Shown here one piece after another: positions 25,293-35,221 of a stretch of DNA of 64,000 nucleotides. Position 1 is the stretch's first letter; each line of letters begins with the position of its first letter. Where the stretch lies: NCBI RefSeq assembly GCF_947496075.1, contig NZ_CANMBJ010000002.1:372001-436000 (forward strand), read 5' to 3'. Under the pieces are notes generated by a model. That model saw only the letters and a list, made by a program, of their open reading frames with translations, did not search any database and was not told where the DNA came from. The stretch comes from an uncultured Tateyamaria sp. (GTDB lineage: Bacteria; Pseudomonadota; Alphaproteobacteria; Rhodobacterales; Rhodobacteraceae). A program made the position numbers and the translations under genes.

Positions 25293-26424
25293 CAATCGTA
25301 GCGTGCCGGTCGAACGAGCAGTTTCATTTGAGGTGCAAGCAGTGGCGAAAGTCTTGATCCTGACTTTCGGAACCTGAGGTAATGTCCAACCCTACGTCGC
25401 CATCGGAAGCAGTTTGGAGACCAGAGGACACGATGCGACGCTGTCAGCCGGCGTAGGGTTTTGTGATCTGCTTAGCGCGCATGAGTTTGTCTCGAAACCT
25501 TTGTCCATCCGTGTTCGCGATTTGATGGATACGCTTGAAGTGCAGTCCGCGCTTGTCCATTGGCTTTGCAGACTCAAAGCCATGTGCAGCATGAAGGGAG
25601 GGTTGAACAGGCAACTCAGTAAGATGTGGTAGGTCACACAAGAGGTTCAATCAGATCTGGTCATTTACCTCTCGGTGTGCCGCAACTTGCTTAGGCGACC
25701 GGTGCCACTGCAGTCCCGAGCTTTCTGCAGCTGACCTTTGTTGTAACGCGGGATTCCCAGCCATTCTGGTTCCAACATTTCCGCTTGGTTCAACGGGAAA
25801 CAAGTTGGTTGTTCTCGCAATTGCAACGCTAGCGCGGGTCAATCTGACCTTTTTCTTGTATGGCTGTTTGGCACTGCCAGCTTCATTTGCTTACTATGGT
25901 AGCGACTGGCATCCCCGCTAAGAACAACGCAGCAGTGCCAATTTCAGAATTCGTTGCCTGCCGATACAAAGCACTTGGATTTTCTGAGTTTGCAGCAGAT
26001 TTCGACGATCATCTCTACTCAGCAACACAGTCTTGGCCAGAAGCGCGGAGGCTTCAAGTATCGCGCCGGTTTTGACCAACGCGTGCCACCCACTTTGCTA
26101 CAGATGCGCCTCTTTTTTTGCGCCAGCAACACGTTGTTTTTCTGCAGAATGGGCGGAAAGCAGTCATTCGCTTCGGCGGCAATGACGCAAGCAACCGCTG
26201 ACCAATGTGTATCCTTATCACACTGGCCCATTGATTGGTTGGCACGCCAGCTTCAGATTTAGGGGGACTTCCAGCAGCGGCATACATTCCTGCAATTGGC
26301 AATGTCCATTGCTCCACTTTTAAACATGCAATTCAACTTCAGATTGACGTGCTGTCCGCCAGTGTGATCCACGTATCCAAGATGTCTTTAACAGGCTTCT
26401 TTGTTAACAAGTTCCGAGGATATT
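25293..26424. other. 1.1-kb stretch without a supported gene
   Basis: The stretch has short open frames on both strands (68 codons at 25444-25650 minus; 102 at 25954-26262 plus), but none carries a recognisable domain or a credible ribosome site. A hairpin lies at 25346-25369. A 9-base inverted repeat, AACCCTACG and CGTAGGGTT, lies near 25388-25463. Lower G+C and broken frames suggest eroded DNA. Confidence 0.6.
25346..25369 (+). other. Hairpin downstream of the FAH-like gene
   Basis: CGAAAGTC at 25346-25353 pairs with GACTTTCG at 25362-25369 around an eight-base loop. There is no T-run, so it is at most a factor-dependent end or processing site. Confidence 0.4.
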
Positions 26425-27813
26425 ATGTCGAGTATCACAATCACCCTTACAGATAACTCTGGCCTGACCGCGCCAACCGGCACTGTTTATGTCGCTGGCT
26501 GGATCAATGGCGGCAGCGCAGATTTCAAGGTTCTGGGCAGCGACGGCACATTCGCTCCGCTCACGTCCGGTGCCACGACACTATCGTTTTACGAAGTTTC
26601 CAGTATCCCTTCCGTTGTGTTGACTGACAGCACCAACGGCAATGATCGGCTATTGTTCACAGCCTGCCCAAACGCTCCGGCCGCGCTGGACCTCATCGCT
26701 AACAGCAGTGGCGTCTATGACGACGTCATGATGTACACGCAGTACCCCTATCTTCCGGCACCCGGCGTCGCCCCCGGGGGTCCGTATGACGTGTTCGAAT
26801 TCGGAATGAACGCAGCCTTTGACCTTTCGTCTGTAAATGGCTTTGGGTTGAACTTGCGCTTCTCCGTACCTGCGAATGGCAACAACCCGGCACAAAGCTA
26901 TGGCGCACAAAGCGGTGTAACTCGCAAACAGATGGGAGAGGCATTCGCCGCATTTCTTGCCAATCAATCCGGCATTCCGGGGGCTTCTGCGTTTTCCGAT
27001 CTGCTGTACGATGGCGCGATGCCAAACAGCACATACACACCGCCCATGATGGACAGCCAATTCTTTGCCATTGCAGATCCCAACGATTTTCTGGCAGCGA
27101 GCACCGGGAACTATGTTAATTCCACCACAAGCGGCTTGCAAACTTATTGGACCTCTACGCTGCAAGCCTTCTTTGCCGCAGGGAACACACTGGCCATCAG
27201 CGTCCCGGTCGCCGGCGATCCCGGCAATATCTACTCTGGCTCCTGCGTCACCCACACCAACCCGCACACAAACACAGAGATGTTGGCCTACAAACTGACC
27301 AATTCCAAAGGTGACAAGACATACTACTTCTACAACCCGCTGGGCGCCGAGCCTATCAATTCCCCCAATGACCTTCAGGGCGCGCAGTACGTGTTCCAAC
27401 AGGCCTTCACCGATACGCTGACGCCCGGCATCATCGGCGAAAGCGAAGCGATGCTGGTTCAGGATACGATTTGGGAAGCCATCTGTCGCGGCGTCGTTAT
27501 GAATGGCACATATGCCGACGCCTTCCTTACAGAGGACGCGCAATTCAGCACCACGGCCTGGAATAATCCTACCACGTGGTATGGCGATTCTGCCCCCAGT
27601 CACCTTTATGCAAAATTCCTTCATTGCAGTGACGTGAACGGTGACGATCATCGGACGAAGGGCACAGAACCCATCATGCTGGGCGGTGCAGCCTATGGCT
27701 TTTCCATGGATGAAGCCCCGATGGGTACATATTCCGGTCCACAGGTGCCATCAAAGACCACATACAATATCAGCTCTGGCACGGTCGCGTTGACCGTCGG
27801 GGCATGGACCTAG
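26425..27813 (+). CDS. GH64 beta-1,3-glucanase/thaumatin-like family protein
   Basis: Protein of 462 residues that I place in the GH64 fold by overall pattern. It has an N-terminal beta-sandwich (GTVYVAGWINGG), a YDVFEFGMNAAFDLSSVNGF segment like the EFT-...-VD-F region, and a C-terminal stretch with NPTTWYG, LYAKFLHCSD and GGAAYGFSMDEAP that matches the family's Asn-His/AYGF-D-E region. No Sec signal is visible. The two catalytic acids known from Streptomyces GH64 have no clear counterpart near FAIADPNDF, so it may bind rather than cut glucan (inference). The ATG follows GAGG. A strong hairpin ends the gene. Confidence 0.55.
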   Translation: MSSITITLTDNSGLTAPTGTVYVAGWINGGSADFKVLGSDGTFAPLTSGATTLSFYEVSSIPSVVLTDSTNGNDRLLFTACPNAPAALDLIANSSGVYDDVMMYTQYPYLPAPGVAPGGPYDVFEFGMNAAFDLSSVNGFGLNLRFSVPANGNNPAQSYGAQSGVTRKQMGEAFAAFLANQSGIPGASAFSDLLYDGAMPNSTYTPPMMDSQFFAIADPNDFLAASTGNYVNSTTSGLQTYWTSTLQAFFAAGNTLAISVPVAGDPGNIYSGSCVTHTNPHTNTEMLAYKLTNSKGDKTYYFYNPLGAEPINSPNDLQGAQYVFQQAFTDTLTPGIIGESEAMLVQDTIWEAICRGVVMNGTYADAFLTEDAQFSTTAWNNPTTWYGDSAPSHLYAKFLHCSDVNGDDHRTKGTEPIMLGGAAYGFSMDEAPMGTYSGPQVPSKTTYNISSGTVALTVGAWT

Positions 27814-27836
27814 CTGTCCCGAAATCCAGATGACTT

Positions 27837-27866
27837 GTCTCCGGCCCGACAAAATGGGCCGGAGAC
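27837..27866 (+). terminator. Strong hairpin after the GH64-like gene
   Basis: GTCTCCGGCCC at 27837-27847 pairs perfectly with GGGCCGGAGAC at 27856-27866 around an eight-base loop, 23 bases after the stop. The T-run is missing, so termination may be inefficient or factor-aided. Confidence 0.6.
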
Positions 27867-28026
27867 GTACGACATCGGCACGTGGCGTCAATCCATCGCA
27901 ATCGGGTCCGCGCGTCTATACAATGGAACGGACACCCGATAAGGGGCGGTCTTTAACCTTGGCTGATGCACCGCCTGCAATACCGCAGCACTCACATCGC
28001 CGGGCCGAGACAAAGAAAACGCCGCC

Positions 28027-30027
28027 GTGAAACAAACCATCGCCGACGCGCTGGCCCGCAAGGGTTACGACACGCTTACCCCGGTCCAGCAGGCCGTCAC
28101 AGAACCTGAATTGGCTGGTCGCGACCTTTTGGTTTCGGCGCAAACCGGTTCGGGAAAAACCATCGGGTTTGGTCTTGCCATTGCGCCTGAACTGCTGGGG
28201 CCAGAGGACACATTCGGGCCATCTGGCGCGCCGGTGGCCTTGGTGATTGCCCCGACGCGGGAACTTGCACTGCAGGTGAAACGGGAGCTTGGTTGGCTCT
28301 ACGCAGACGCAGGCGCCTTCCTGACATCCTGTGTTGGCGGCATGGACATGCGTGACGAAAGACGCGCATTGGCGCGGGGTGCACATATCGTTGTGGCGAC
28401 ACCGGGGCGGTTGCGCGATCATATCATGCGTGGCTCCATTGATTTGTCTGCCATCCGCGCCGTGGTTCTGGACGAGGCCGACGAGATGTTGGACCTCGGG
28501 TTTCGCGAGGATCTGGAATTCATTCTGGATGAGACACCGGCAGAGCGCCAAACCCTCCTGTTTTCGGCCACCGTGCCGCGCGCGATTGCCAACCTCGCAA
28601 CACGCTATCAACGGGACGCGGAACGGATCAGCACCGTTGGCGAACGGACCCAACACGCCGACATTGAATACCGCGCAATGATGGTAGCCCCGCGTGATGG
28701 CGAAAACGCGATCATAAACGTCCTGCGCTATTATGAGGCACCAAATGCGATCGTGTTTTGCAACACGAGGGCCATGGTGGCACGTCTGACGGCACGTCTG
28801 TCCAACCGCGGGTTTTTAGTTGTCGCCCTATCCGGAGAGTTGAGCCAGGGCGAACGCTCGAACGCCTTGCAAGCCATGCGCGACGGACGCGCCCGGGTGT
28901 GCGTCGCCACTGATGTCGCCGCGCGCGGGATCGACCTGCCAAACCTTGATCTGGTGGTCCACGCAGAGCTGCCCAAGACTCACGAAACCCTTCTGCACCG
29001 TTCTGGCCGGACAGGACGTGCGGGGCGCAAGGGGGTCAGTGCACTGGTCGTGGTGCCTTCCTCGCGGAAGAAAGCAGAGCGTATTTTGAAGCTTGCCAAG
29101 CTGACCGCGGATTGGGGCACCGCCCCGTCTGCCGAAGAGGTCACTGAGCGCGACATGGCACGCATGTTTGCCGCTGATGACTGGCACGCAGAGATTGCGG
29201 ACAGCGAACGTACATCAGTCGATCAACTGGTCGAAAAGTTCACACCCGAACAGATCGCGGCGGCTTACTTGCGCCAGTACAAAACACGCCACTCCGCCCC
29301 CGAAGAGCTGGGAGATGTGAAAGCTGAGGCACCGAAACCGCGCGCTGCCTTTGGCCCCAGCATCTGGTTCTCGGTCTCTGAAGGGCGCAATCAAAACGCA
29401 TCGCCGCGGCATTTGCTGCCCATGCTGTGCAAGGCGGGCGACATCACCAAGGACGACATCGGCGCAATCCGCATTGCCGATGATGTGTCTTATGTCGAAA
29501 TCCGGGACAGCAGTGTTGCGGGCTTCTTGGCGGCCATTGGCCCCGACATGAAAATCGAAGGTTCCAAGGACGTTGTACGCCTGGATGGCGCACCGGACCT
29601 GCCCACCTTTGAACGGCCAAAATCCAACCGCTCGTTCAAGAACAAACCACGACCTGCCGAAAACGACGCTGCGCCAGTAGATTGGAATGACGCGCCAACG
29701 CCGCGCCGTCGGAAACCCAAGCCCGAAGATCGCAAGCCTGCAAAACCGGCGAACCAGCAAACCAAGGCTGACGGTTCAAACACCTCGGCTCACGGACCGG
29801 CACGGCGACGTGGACCCACAGCGGCAACCGACAATGCAGCAACTGACCCTGGCAAGAAAACCCGTGGCGACAAACGCAAAGATAGCGGTGCCAAATCACG
29901 GGGCGATGCACCAAAAGGGCCTCCTCCTCCGAAGGGCAAGCCCAGCAGCAAGAAGAACCGGGCACGCGCCACAGCGGCGAAAGCATCAAAAGGAGGGAAT
30001 GCTGTTCCGAAACGGCGGGCAAAGTAA
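28027..30027 (+). CDS. DEAD-box RNA helicase with DbpA-type RNA-binding domain
   Basis: ATP-dependent RNA helicase of 666 residues of the DeaD/CsdA kind, acting in ribosome assembly or cold-shock RNA remodelling. Q motif near residue 18, AQTGSGKT at 38-45, PTRELALQV, DEAD at 149-152, SAT, and HRSGRTGRAG at 324-333. Residues about 435-520 (GPSIWFSVSEGRNQNASPRH, DVSYVEIRDSSVAGFLAAI) form a DbpA RNA-binding domain. The last 140 residues are a basic, Lys/Arg/Pro-rich tail, probably disordered. The start is GTG at 28027 with only a weak purine-rich ribosome site. Confidence 0.92.
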   Translation: MKQTIADALARKGYDTLTPVQQAVTEPELAGRDLLVSAQTGSGKTIGFGLAIAPELLGPEDTFGPSGAPVALVIAPTRELALQVKRELGWLYADAGAFLTSCVGGMDMRDERRALARGAHIVVATPGRLRDHIMRGSIDLSAIRAVVLDEADEMLDLGFREDLEFILDETPAERQTLLFSATVPRAIANLATRYQRDAERISTVGERTQHADIEYRAMMVAPRDGENAIINVLRYYEAPNAIVFCNTRAMVARLTARLSNRGFLVVALSGELSQGERSNALQAMRDGRARVCVATDVAARGIDLPNLDLVVHAELPKTHETLLHRSGRTGRAGRKGVSALVVVPSSRKKAERILKLAKLTADWGTAPSAEEVTERDMARMFAADDWHAEIADSERTSVDQLVEKFTPEQIAAAYLRQYKTRHSAPEELGDVKAEAPKPRAAFGPSIWFSVSEGRNQNASPRHLLPMLCKAGDITKDDIGAIRIADDVSYVEIRDSSVAGFLAAIGPDMKIEGSKDVVRLDGAPDLPTFERPKSNRSFKNKPRPAENDAAPVDWNDAPTPRRRKPKPEDRKPAKPANQQTKADGSNTSAHGPARRRGPTAATDNAATDPGKKTRGDKRKDSGAKSRGDAPKGPPPPKGKPSSKKNRARATAAKASKGGNAVPKRRAK

Positions 30028-30168
30028 GCAAGGCGTGGGTACTGTTAAGCGGTTGCTAAGACATCCTTTGCCGGCATTTGGGTTGCAATACGCTCCGTAT
30101 CGGCCATCGAAGTTACAAATGTGGGCCTTCTCTTCTCGATCAATAGCAAGGACACGCATCAGGTAACG

Positions 30169-30363
30169 TCACACCAAGCTCAGCACCGAGATACCGGACC
30201 ATGCTGTCCATTCTTGTATGACCAAATCACTGGCTCGGAGCTTGCTGTCGATTGCCACTTTGAACAGCGCCAGATCGCGATGATTGTCGGCTAGCTCAAG
30301 TCGAACCCGAATTGTCCACGTGTGCTTCGGATTCAGCGGTCGTGTCTGGCCGATGATCCTTGT
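30169..30363 (-). pseudogene. Fragment of a phage-type tyrosine recombinase
   Basis: Reading the minus strand gives IIGQTRPLNPKHTWTIRV followed by RLELADNHRDLALFKVAID and SKLRASDLV. This matches a compact integrase-type recombinase common in proteobacterial mobile elements, whose family text runs IGQTRPL...VRLE.A...RDLALFN.AIDSKLR..DLV. It is cut after DLV by unrelated sequence and stops at 30169, and it lacks the catalytic C-terminal Arg/His/Tyr region. A remnant of past integration. Confidence 0.7.
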
Positions 30364-30460
30364 TCAAAGCTGGGCCGAGCGCATGAATGGCAGATAAGTT
30401 TGATGTTTCCACAACTAATCCTGCAATCCGCCATGGGCTCCCGCAACCAAACCCCGGTGT

Positions 30461-30937
30461 TGCTGGTCAATCGTATCGCAGGATGCCGCAGAGGCATTGC
30501 GTTTCGACGCAGATACCTTCGACTTGGTTGTGAGTTATCTCAGCCTTCTGGACATCTAGGGCATCGAAACCGCGCTCGACGAGGTTGTCCGTGTCTTACG
30601 CCTTAGTGGGCAGTTTCAGATTGCAAACCTGACAGGTTTCGCAACCGCCGGTGACATCAAGGGTGGTGGTTGACGCATCTTGCCTGACGGCAGCCGTGAA
30701 TTCGTCATGCACCGCTTTTTAGAGCCTCACTCTTTAGTCGTAGAGTGGAAAGGTATCGCCGTCACTAACTGGCATCGGCCGCTGTCCTTCTACATGACCC
30801 AGCTATTGGAGCGAGGCATGACGCTCAGATACTTCGATGAGCCAGCAGTTCTGCAACCGGCGGACCCAAAGGAAGCCGCCTACAACAACGCTCCCTGCCA
30901 ACTGATCATGGAATGGCAGAACCCCCATTGGAACTAG
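30461..30937 (+). pseudogene. SAM-dependent methyltransferase pseudogene with two in-frame stops
   Basis: One frame encodes DTFDLVVSYLSLLDI, then a TAG at 30557-30559, then ALDEVVRVLRLSGQFQIAN, then a TGA at 30671-30673 in the place of an expected Trp, then REFVMHRFLEPHSLVVEWKG to WQNPHWN and a final stop. This is the C-terminal half of a class I methyltransferase (Methyltransf_11 type). The N-terminal SAM-binding half upstream is not readable in any frame. It is a decayed gene beside the recombinase fragment. Confidence 0.8.
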
Positions 30938-31035
30938 GAGATATTGCCTTGCCGCAATTGCGAATTCTGCCGGAGCAGACCTTCGAGTGAACGCGGTGAA
31001 ATAGCGCTCTGTCCCGCACCGCGGACGATTTCAAG

Positions 31036-31482
31036 CTAACCAGCCTTAGTGTCCAGCCAAATTGTCACGGGCCCGTCATTTGTTAAACCCACGGACATAT
31101 CTGCGCCGAACTGCCCCGTTTCCGTTTCGACCCCAAGGTCACGCAGCGCGTGGGCAAATTGCAGGTAGAGCGTTTCCGCCTCATCCGGTTTCGCCGCGCC
31201 CGAGAACCCGGGGCGGTTGCCGCGTGACGTGTCGGCGGCCAGCGTGAACTGGCTGACCACAAGGGCACTGCCCCCTGATTGGAGGATCGACAGGTTCATC
31301 TTGCCTGCCTCGTCCTTGAACAGGCGTAGTTTGGACACTTTGGCCGCAAGCGCCTTGGCCGTGTCATAGGTGTCGCCCGGCATCGCGCAGACAAGGATCA
31401 GGAGACCTGGGCCGCACCTGCCAACCGTTTCGCCGTCCACGGTGACGGAGGCTTCGGACACACGTTGCAGAAGCGCCCTCAT
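31036..31482 (-). CDS. dtd: D-aminoacyl-tRNA deacylase
   Basis: Protein of 148 residues that removes D-amino acids (and Gly from tRNA(Ala)) wrongly attached to tRNA. Both family signatures are present: [17 protein letters not shown] in the middle and NDGPVT near the C-terminus, plus [18 protein letters not shown] at the start. The start ATG at 31482 overlaps the nitroreductase stop as ATGA. It is the last of four genes linked by such overlaps. Confidence 0.95.
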   Translation of the reverse strand: MRALLQRVSEASVTVDGETVGRCGPGLLILVCAMPGDTYDTAKALAAKVSKLRLFKDEAGKMNLSILQSGGSALVVSQFTLAADTSRGNRPGFSGAAKPDEAETLYLQFAHALRDLGVETETGQFGADMSVGLTNDGPVTIWLDTKAG

Positions 31483-32150
31483 TCCTTCCACTCCATGACG
31501 TCAGCCACGTCCGCACGGTCTGTGCGGAAGCTGTTGGCCGGGTGGTTCTGATCGGCATAGCCGAAGGAGATGGCGCAGAGGATCTGGCGATCTTCGGGAA
31601 TGTCGAAATGGCTGCGGACAAAGGGGGCCTGTGCGGCAATCGCCGCTTGCGGGATCGTGGCAATGCCCAAGGCCTGCGCGGCAAGGCAAAAGGCTGTGAC
31701 GAAGCCGCCCGTGTCCATGGCGCCATAGGGGCCGAGCACCTTGGGGCTGGTCACAATGGCGACATGCGGCGCGCCGAACAGCCGGTAGTTTTCCATCATC
31801 TGTTTGGTAGAGGCGGCGCGGTCCCCCTTTTCGATCCCGACCGCATCATAAAGCTGGAAGCCACAGGCGCGGCGGCGGTCGCCATAGATGTTCGGGTATC
31901 CTTCGGGCCACGGCATGTCGGGGGCCGGGGCGGTTGTGCTGGCGGTTGCATAGAGCGCATCGCGGAACCGGTCTGTTTCGGCGCCTGACGTGACGATCAG
32001 CTGCCAGGGTTGCGCGTTGCACCAGCTTGGCACCTTTTGCGCGGCAGAGATGATCCGGGCAACTGTGTCTTGCGGGACAGGGTCCATCAGAAAGCCGCGG
32101 CACGAAAAGCGGTCCGACAGAATGTCGTTCAGGGTGTCGTATTGGGTCAT
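31479..32150 (-). CDS. Nitroreductase-family oxidoreductase
   Basis: FMN-dependent reductase of 223 residues. Family hallmarks include [14 protein letters not shown] near the start, [16 protein letters not shown] (FMN contact), [18 protein letters not shown] and [19 protein letters not shown]. It reduces nitroaromatics, quinones or related compounds with NAD(P)H; the natural substrate is unknown. The start ATG at 32150 overlaps the upstream stop by four bases and its own stop overlaps dtd. Confidence 0.92.
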   Translation of the reverse strand: MTQYDTLNDILSDRFSCRGFLMDPVPQDTVARIISAAQKVPSWCNAQPWQLIVTSGAETDRFRDALYATASTTAPAPDMPWPEGYPNIYGDRRRACGFQLYDAVGIEKGDRAASTKQMMENYRLFGAPHVAIVTSPKVLGPYGAMDTGGFVTAFCLAAQALGIATIPQAAIAAQAPFVRSHFDIPEDRQILCAISFGYADQNHPANSFRTDRADVADVMEWKE

Positions 32151-33268
32151 TGTTGAAGAGCCACAATTGCGCCGATGGCTGCGGCCACGATCAGGCCCAC
32201 GATCACCGCGACGGCGATCTTGCCCGCGGACCATGGCCTTTCACCCTGCACGCGCCCCGTGCGCCCGTTGACGACGAAGCGGTAGGTTTCGCCGCGGTAC
32301 TTGTACGCGGCGAGCCAGACGGGCAGCAGGATATGCTTAAAGGTCACGGCTCCCAGTTTCGTGTCGATGGAATGGATGCGTTGGCGGTCGCCCCCAATGT
32401 CAAACTTCACATCCCGGGCGATCACCCGGTCCATCCGCGCGAGTGCCTCTTCAAACCCTTCTTCCAACTCAATGGCGTAGCCTTCCGCGCGGAACCCGGC
32501 CAGGAATTCGGGCGCATAGGGTTCAAGCGCGCTCAGGTCCCATGGCTCAAGCGCGTCGGTGAACCGTTTGGGCAGCGATTTGGACGCCAGCACAAGCACG
32601 TCGTCGAAGAAGCGGGCAACCTTGCCCCGTGTGCGCCGCCAGCGCACCTTGGTCACGCGCACCTGTTGGCGCTTGCCGTCCCGCATCACGGTTTTGGTCT
32701 CGTGATAGACGGTGCCGCGTTCGCCTGTATAGGCGCTGCGCGTGTCGGCGTCGAAGGTCCAGTAGGGCACGTAGATGCCCTGCATCGCGCGGCCCTTGCG
32801 GGCATAGTTCTGCAGCCCGTTCGGGGCAAACCACAGCCCACCCAGCCAGTCGGTCATGGCCTTGCGCGCCTGCGCTTCGGTCATGGCAAAGGGCAGAACG
32901 CCGCGTGGTTTGATATGCCGGTGTGCGCCGGTGTCCGTCACCACCGGCGTGGCGCAGAACGGGCATTCGGTGGCGTGGATGTCGGCGTTGAATTCGACCT
33001 GTGCCGCGCAGTTGGGGCATTTCGAGACGCGCGTTTCCTCAATCTCTGCCGCGGGCAGGTCGGCGTTCAGGGCGGCACGGTAGTCCAGTTCGGCAATGGG
33101 CGCGATTGTTCGGGGGGCGTTGCTGTCCATATGTGCAGTGTTGCCGCAATGGTCGCAGACCAGCTGCCCCGCGCCGGGATCAAAGCGGAAGTCCGCGCCG
33201 CAATTGTCACAGGGAAAGCGGTGGTCGGCGAGTCCGGCGGGGCCGCCCAGGTCGTGAAGATCGGTCAT
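32147..33268 (-). CDS. Zinc-ribbon protein with C-terminal membrane helix (PriA-annotated family)
   Basis: Protein of 373 residues. Two Cys4 zinc ribbons lie near the N-terminus (CDNCGADF...CDHCG and CPNCAAQV...CPFC). A central part of about 240 residues has conserved aromatic motifs (MQGIYVPYWTFDADT, ILLPVWLAAYKYRGETYRFV). It ends in one transmembrane helix (IAVAVIVGLIVAAAIGAIVA). It belongs to the TFIIB-type zinc-ribbon membrane proteins sometimes misannotated as primosomal protein N'. Such genes often neighbour SPFH proteins; here the SPFH gene lies 12 kb away, beyond the rhamnose cluster. Function unknown. Confidence 0.8.
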   Translation of the reverse strand: MTDLHDLGGPAGLADHRFPCDNCGADFRFDPGAGQLVCDHCGNTAHMDSNAPRTIAPIAELDYRAALNADLPAAEIEETRVSKCPNCAAQVEFNADIHATECPFCATPVVTDTGAHRHIKPRGVLPFAMTEAQARKAMTDWLGGLWFAPNGLQNYARKGRAMQGIYVPYWTFDADTRSAYTGERGTVYHETKTVMRDGKRQQVRVTKVRWRRTRGKVARFFDDVLVLASKSLPKRFTDALEPWDLSALEPYAPEFLAGFRAEGYAIELEEGFEEALARMDRVIARDVKFDIGGDRQRIHSIDTKLGAVTFKHILLPVWLAAYKYRGETYRFVVNGRTGRVQGERPWSAGKIAVAVIVGLIVAAAIGAIVALQQ

Positions 33269-33684
33269 AGCAGTTTGTGCATTGAAGTTGGTGTCATCCG
33301 GCGCAAGGCCCCATCGCCAAGCGCCGTGTGCCGCCAGAGGTGAAAGATGGCGTGCAGGGCAGAGGCCGACATGAGGTAGAAATAGAGGTTGGGCAGGGAT
33401 GGACCTGACCATGTGCCGCCCAGTTGCGACCACGCGGTGAGCGCAGCCACGACGCCAAGGGCGGCGTACATGGCGCGGCTGAGCCATGGATGTGCGCGGC
33501 GCAGGGCCCCTTCGAGTTTTGGGCCTGGACCGTTCATCACTCCCTGCGCCACGGCCAGCAGGCACATGGCCAGACCGGACAGGGCAAAGGCCCATGCCAC
33601 GACGGGGATTGGCCCGCCCGCCACCAGCAGGATCAGCAGCACCAAGGTGAGCCAGTGAAGCGCAATCGTGGCCTTTCGGCGCAT
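33265..33684 (-). CDS. Small cytochrome b561-like membrane protein
   Basis: Protein of 139 residues with four predicted transmembrane helices. IALHWLTLVLLILLVAGG, a central RRAHPWLSRAMYAALG and ALHAIFHLWRH place histidines as in bacterial cytochrome b561, which carries two b hemes and moves electrons from quinol. The protein is shorter than usual for that family, so heme binding is inference. Start chosen at ATG 33684 behind AAGGAACAG. It is the first gene of the chain of overlapping genes that ends with dtd. Confidence 0.65.
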   Translation of the reverse strand: MRRKATIALHWLTLVLLILLVAGGPIPVVAWAFALSGLAMCLLAVAQGVMNGPGPKLEGALRRAHPWLSRAMYAALGVVAALTAWSQLGGTWSGPSLPNLYFYLMSASALHAIFHLWRHTALGDGALRRMTPTSMHKLL

Positions 33685-33844
33685 GTCTGTTCCTTCAAGT
33701 GGAACGGTGCGTGGGCTGCGCCATCGACCGTTCGGTGTTTCACGGCCAGCGTAATGCTGCCGGATCAGGAACGCTACATGCAAGCGGCGTTCTCTCCGTG
33801 AAAGTTGATGTGGGGTCTTTGGGCGTGGGGCCTGTGTTCCGGAC

Positions 33845-35221
33845 CTAGTGCCCGCCGACTAGGTCGGACCATCTGCGCCCGTAGGCAGCGTGGTCTTTGG
33901 AGGCGGAAATGGTTGGTTCTTCCTGCAACGCTTCGGTCGGGCTGTCCGTCATGCGGGCCAGCAAGGCCGCCCCTTCGCTAGTGCCGGTGATGCTGGTCAT
34001 GGCTTGCACGGTCGTTCCGGTCGCCGAGGTCAGCATTTTCAGGTAGCTTGTGTTTCTTGCGAACGGTCCTTCCACGAACACCGGCCCTTGGTGTCCGGTC
34101 AGTGTCAGGCAGTGGGAGGTGATCAGTGCCAGGTAGAAGCTGACACAGGCGCTGCGCAGGCCTGTTCCGGGCGCAGGCTCTGTGCCGACCCAGCGGGCCG
34201 ACATGCCCTGGAACGGGCCGGTGTCGGAGACGATGGCAGGCAGCAGCATGGGGCCTTCGTTGAGTGCGGTCGCGATGTCTGTGTCATCCGGCTCAACGCT
34301 GTTGCCTTGCATCAGGATGTCGTGTTCGCGCCCCCCCATGAACCGGGCCGACGGCACAGGGTCACCAAGGGCGTTCACGTTGACCAGCGTGTCCTTGGTG
34401 GGGTCGAGTGTGACCGTGTCCCCGCCGATGGTCATGCAGATCACCCATGTACCGGTTGACACAACGTTGAACGGTGGGGTGCGTGCCACCAGATGTGCAA
34501 GAAGCGAGGCGTTGGAATCGTGGATGCCGCAATAGACTGGGGTGTCTTGCGGCAGGTCGGTCCGTTGTGCGATGGAAGGCAGAATGGGCCCAAGCACCGC
34601 GTTTGGTTTGCGGGTGGGGGCGAGCTGCCGTTCGATCCCAAGCCTTGCGACCAGGGATGATGGCTGTCCTTTGAACGGGTTCCATAGGTCGGTGTGGCAC
34701 CCAAGTGACGTGACATCCGTTGCGGCAATGCCTGTCAGCCGATAGCCCCAATACTGTGGATAGGTCACGATGTGGCGTGTCCTTGCCTTCAGTCCGGGAT
34801 CTGTATCGAACTGCCAGAACAGTTGTGCGCCGATGTTCAGACCACCGCTGAGCCTTGGGGTGCCGGTTTCTGCGAAGGGGGGACGAATTGCATTATACGC
34901 CTCGTTCAGGGCGTCCGGGCCGGTATGTTCGTAGTCGAGGATCGGGGCAGCGAGCCCGCCGTCCTGTCCGATCAGGGCGATGGACGCGCCGTGGGTCGTT
35001 ATCGAAATCGCGTCAACGCGGTGCGTCGCGTGAAACCGGGCAAGCGCGTCCAGCAGGAAACCCCAATGTCCGTCCACGTCGAAATGCGGCCAGGGCGGTC
35101 CGGGGATCACCGTGTTTGGGCGGGTGACCACGGCCAGTTCTGTCAATGTGTCCAGATCGACAAGGGCCAGCTTAGCGTTGGTCTTGCCGATGTCGATGAC
35201 GGCGACGTGGGTGCGGGTCAT
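33845..35221 (-). CDS. rhaK: FGGY-family carbohydrate kinase, L-rhamnulokinase
   Basis: Kinase of 458 residues that should phosphorylate L-rhamnulose to L-rhamnulose 1-phosphate. The N-terminal ribonuclease H-like lobe begins [41 protein letters not shown] and [15 protein letters not shown] are typical FGGY segments. It is the last gene of the minus-strand rha operon and overlaps the mutarotase stop by ATGA. The specificity is inferred from context: isomerase, aldolase, mutarotase and importer lie in the same locus, in the same order as the Rhizobium rhaRSTPQUK cluster. Confidence 0.88.
   Translation of the reverse strand: MTRTHVAVIDIGKTNAKLALVDLDTLTELAVVTRPNTVIPGPPWPHFDVDGHWGFLLDALARFHATHRVDAISITTHGASIALIGQDGGLAAPILDYEHTGPDALNEAYNAIRPPFAETGTPRLSGGLNIGAQLFWQFDTDPGLKARTRHIVTYPQYWGYRLTGIAATDVTSLGCHTDLWNPFKGQPSSLVARLGIERQLAPTRKPNAVLGPILPSIAQRTDLPQDTPVYCGIHDSNASLLAHLVARTPPFNVVSTGTWVICMTIGGDTVTLDPTKDTLVNVNALGDPVPSARFMGGREHDILMQGNSVEPDDTDIATALNEGPMLLPAIVSDTGPFQGMSARWVGTEPAPGTGLRSACVSFYLALITSHCLTLTGHQGPVFVEGPFARNTSYLKMLTSATGTTVQAMTSITGTSEGAALLARMTDSPTEALQEEPTISASKDHAAYGRRWSDLVGGH

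Noticed and set aside
32150..33343. Plus-strand open frame of 397 codons
   Set aside because: It is antisense to the zinc-ribbon gene, whose Cys motifs and overlapping neighbours are convincing.
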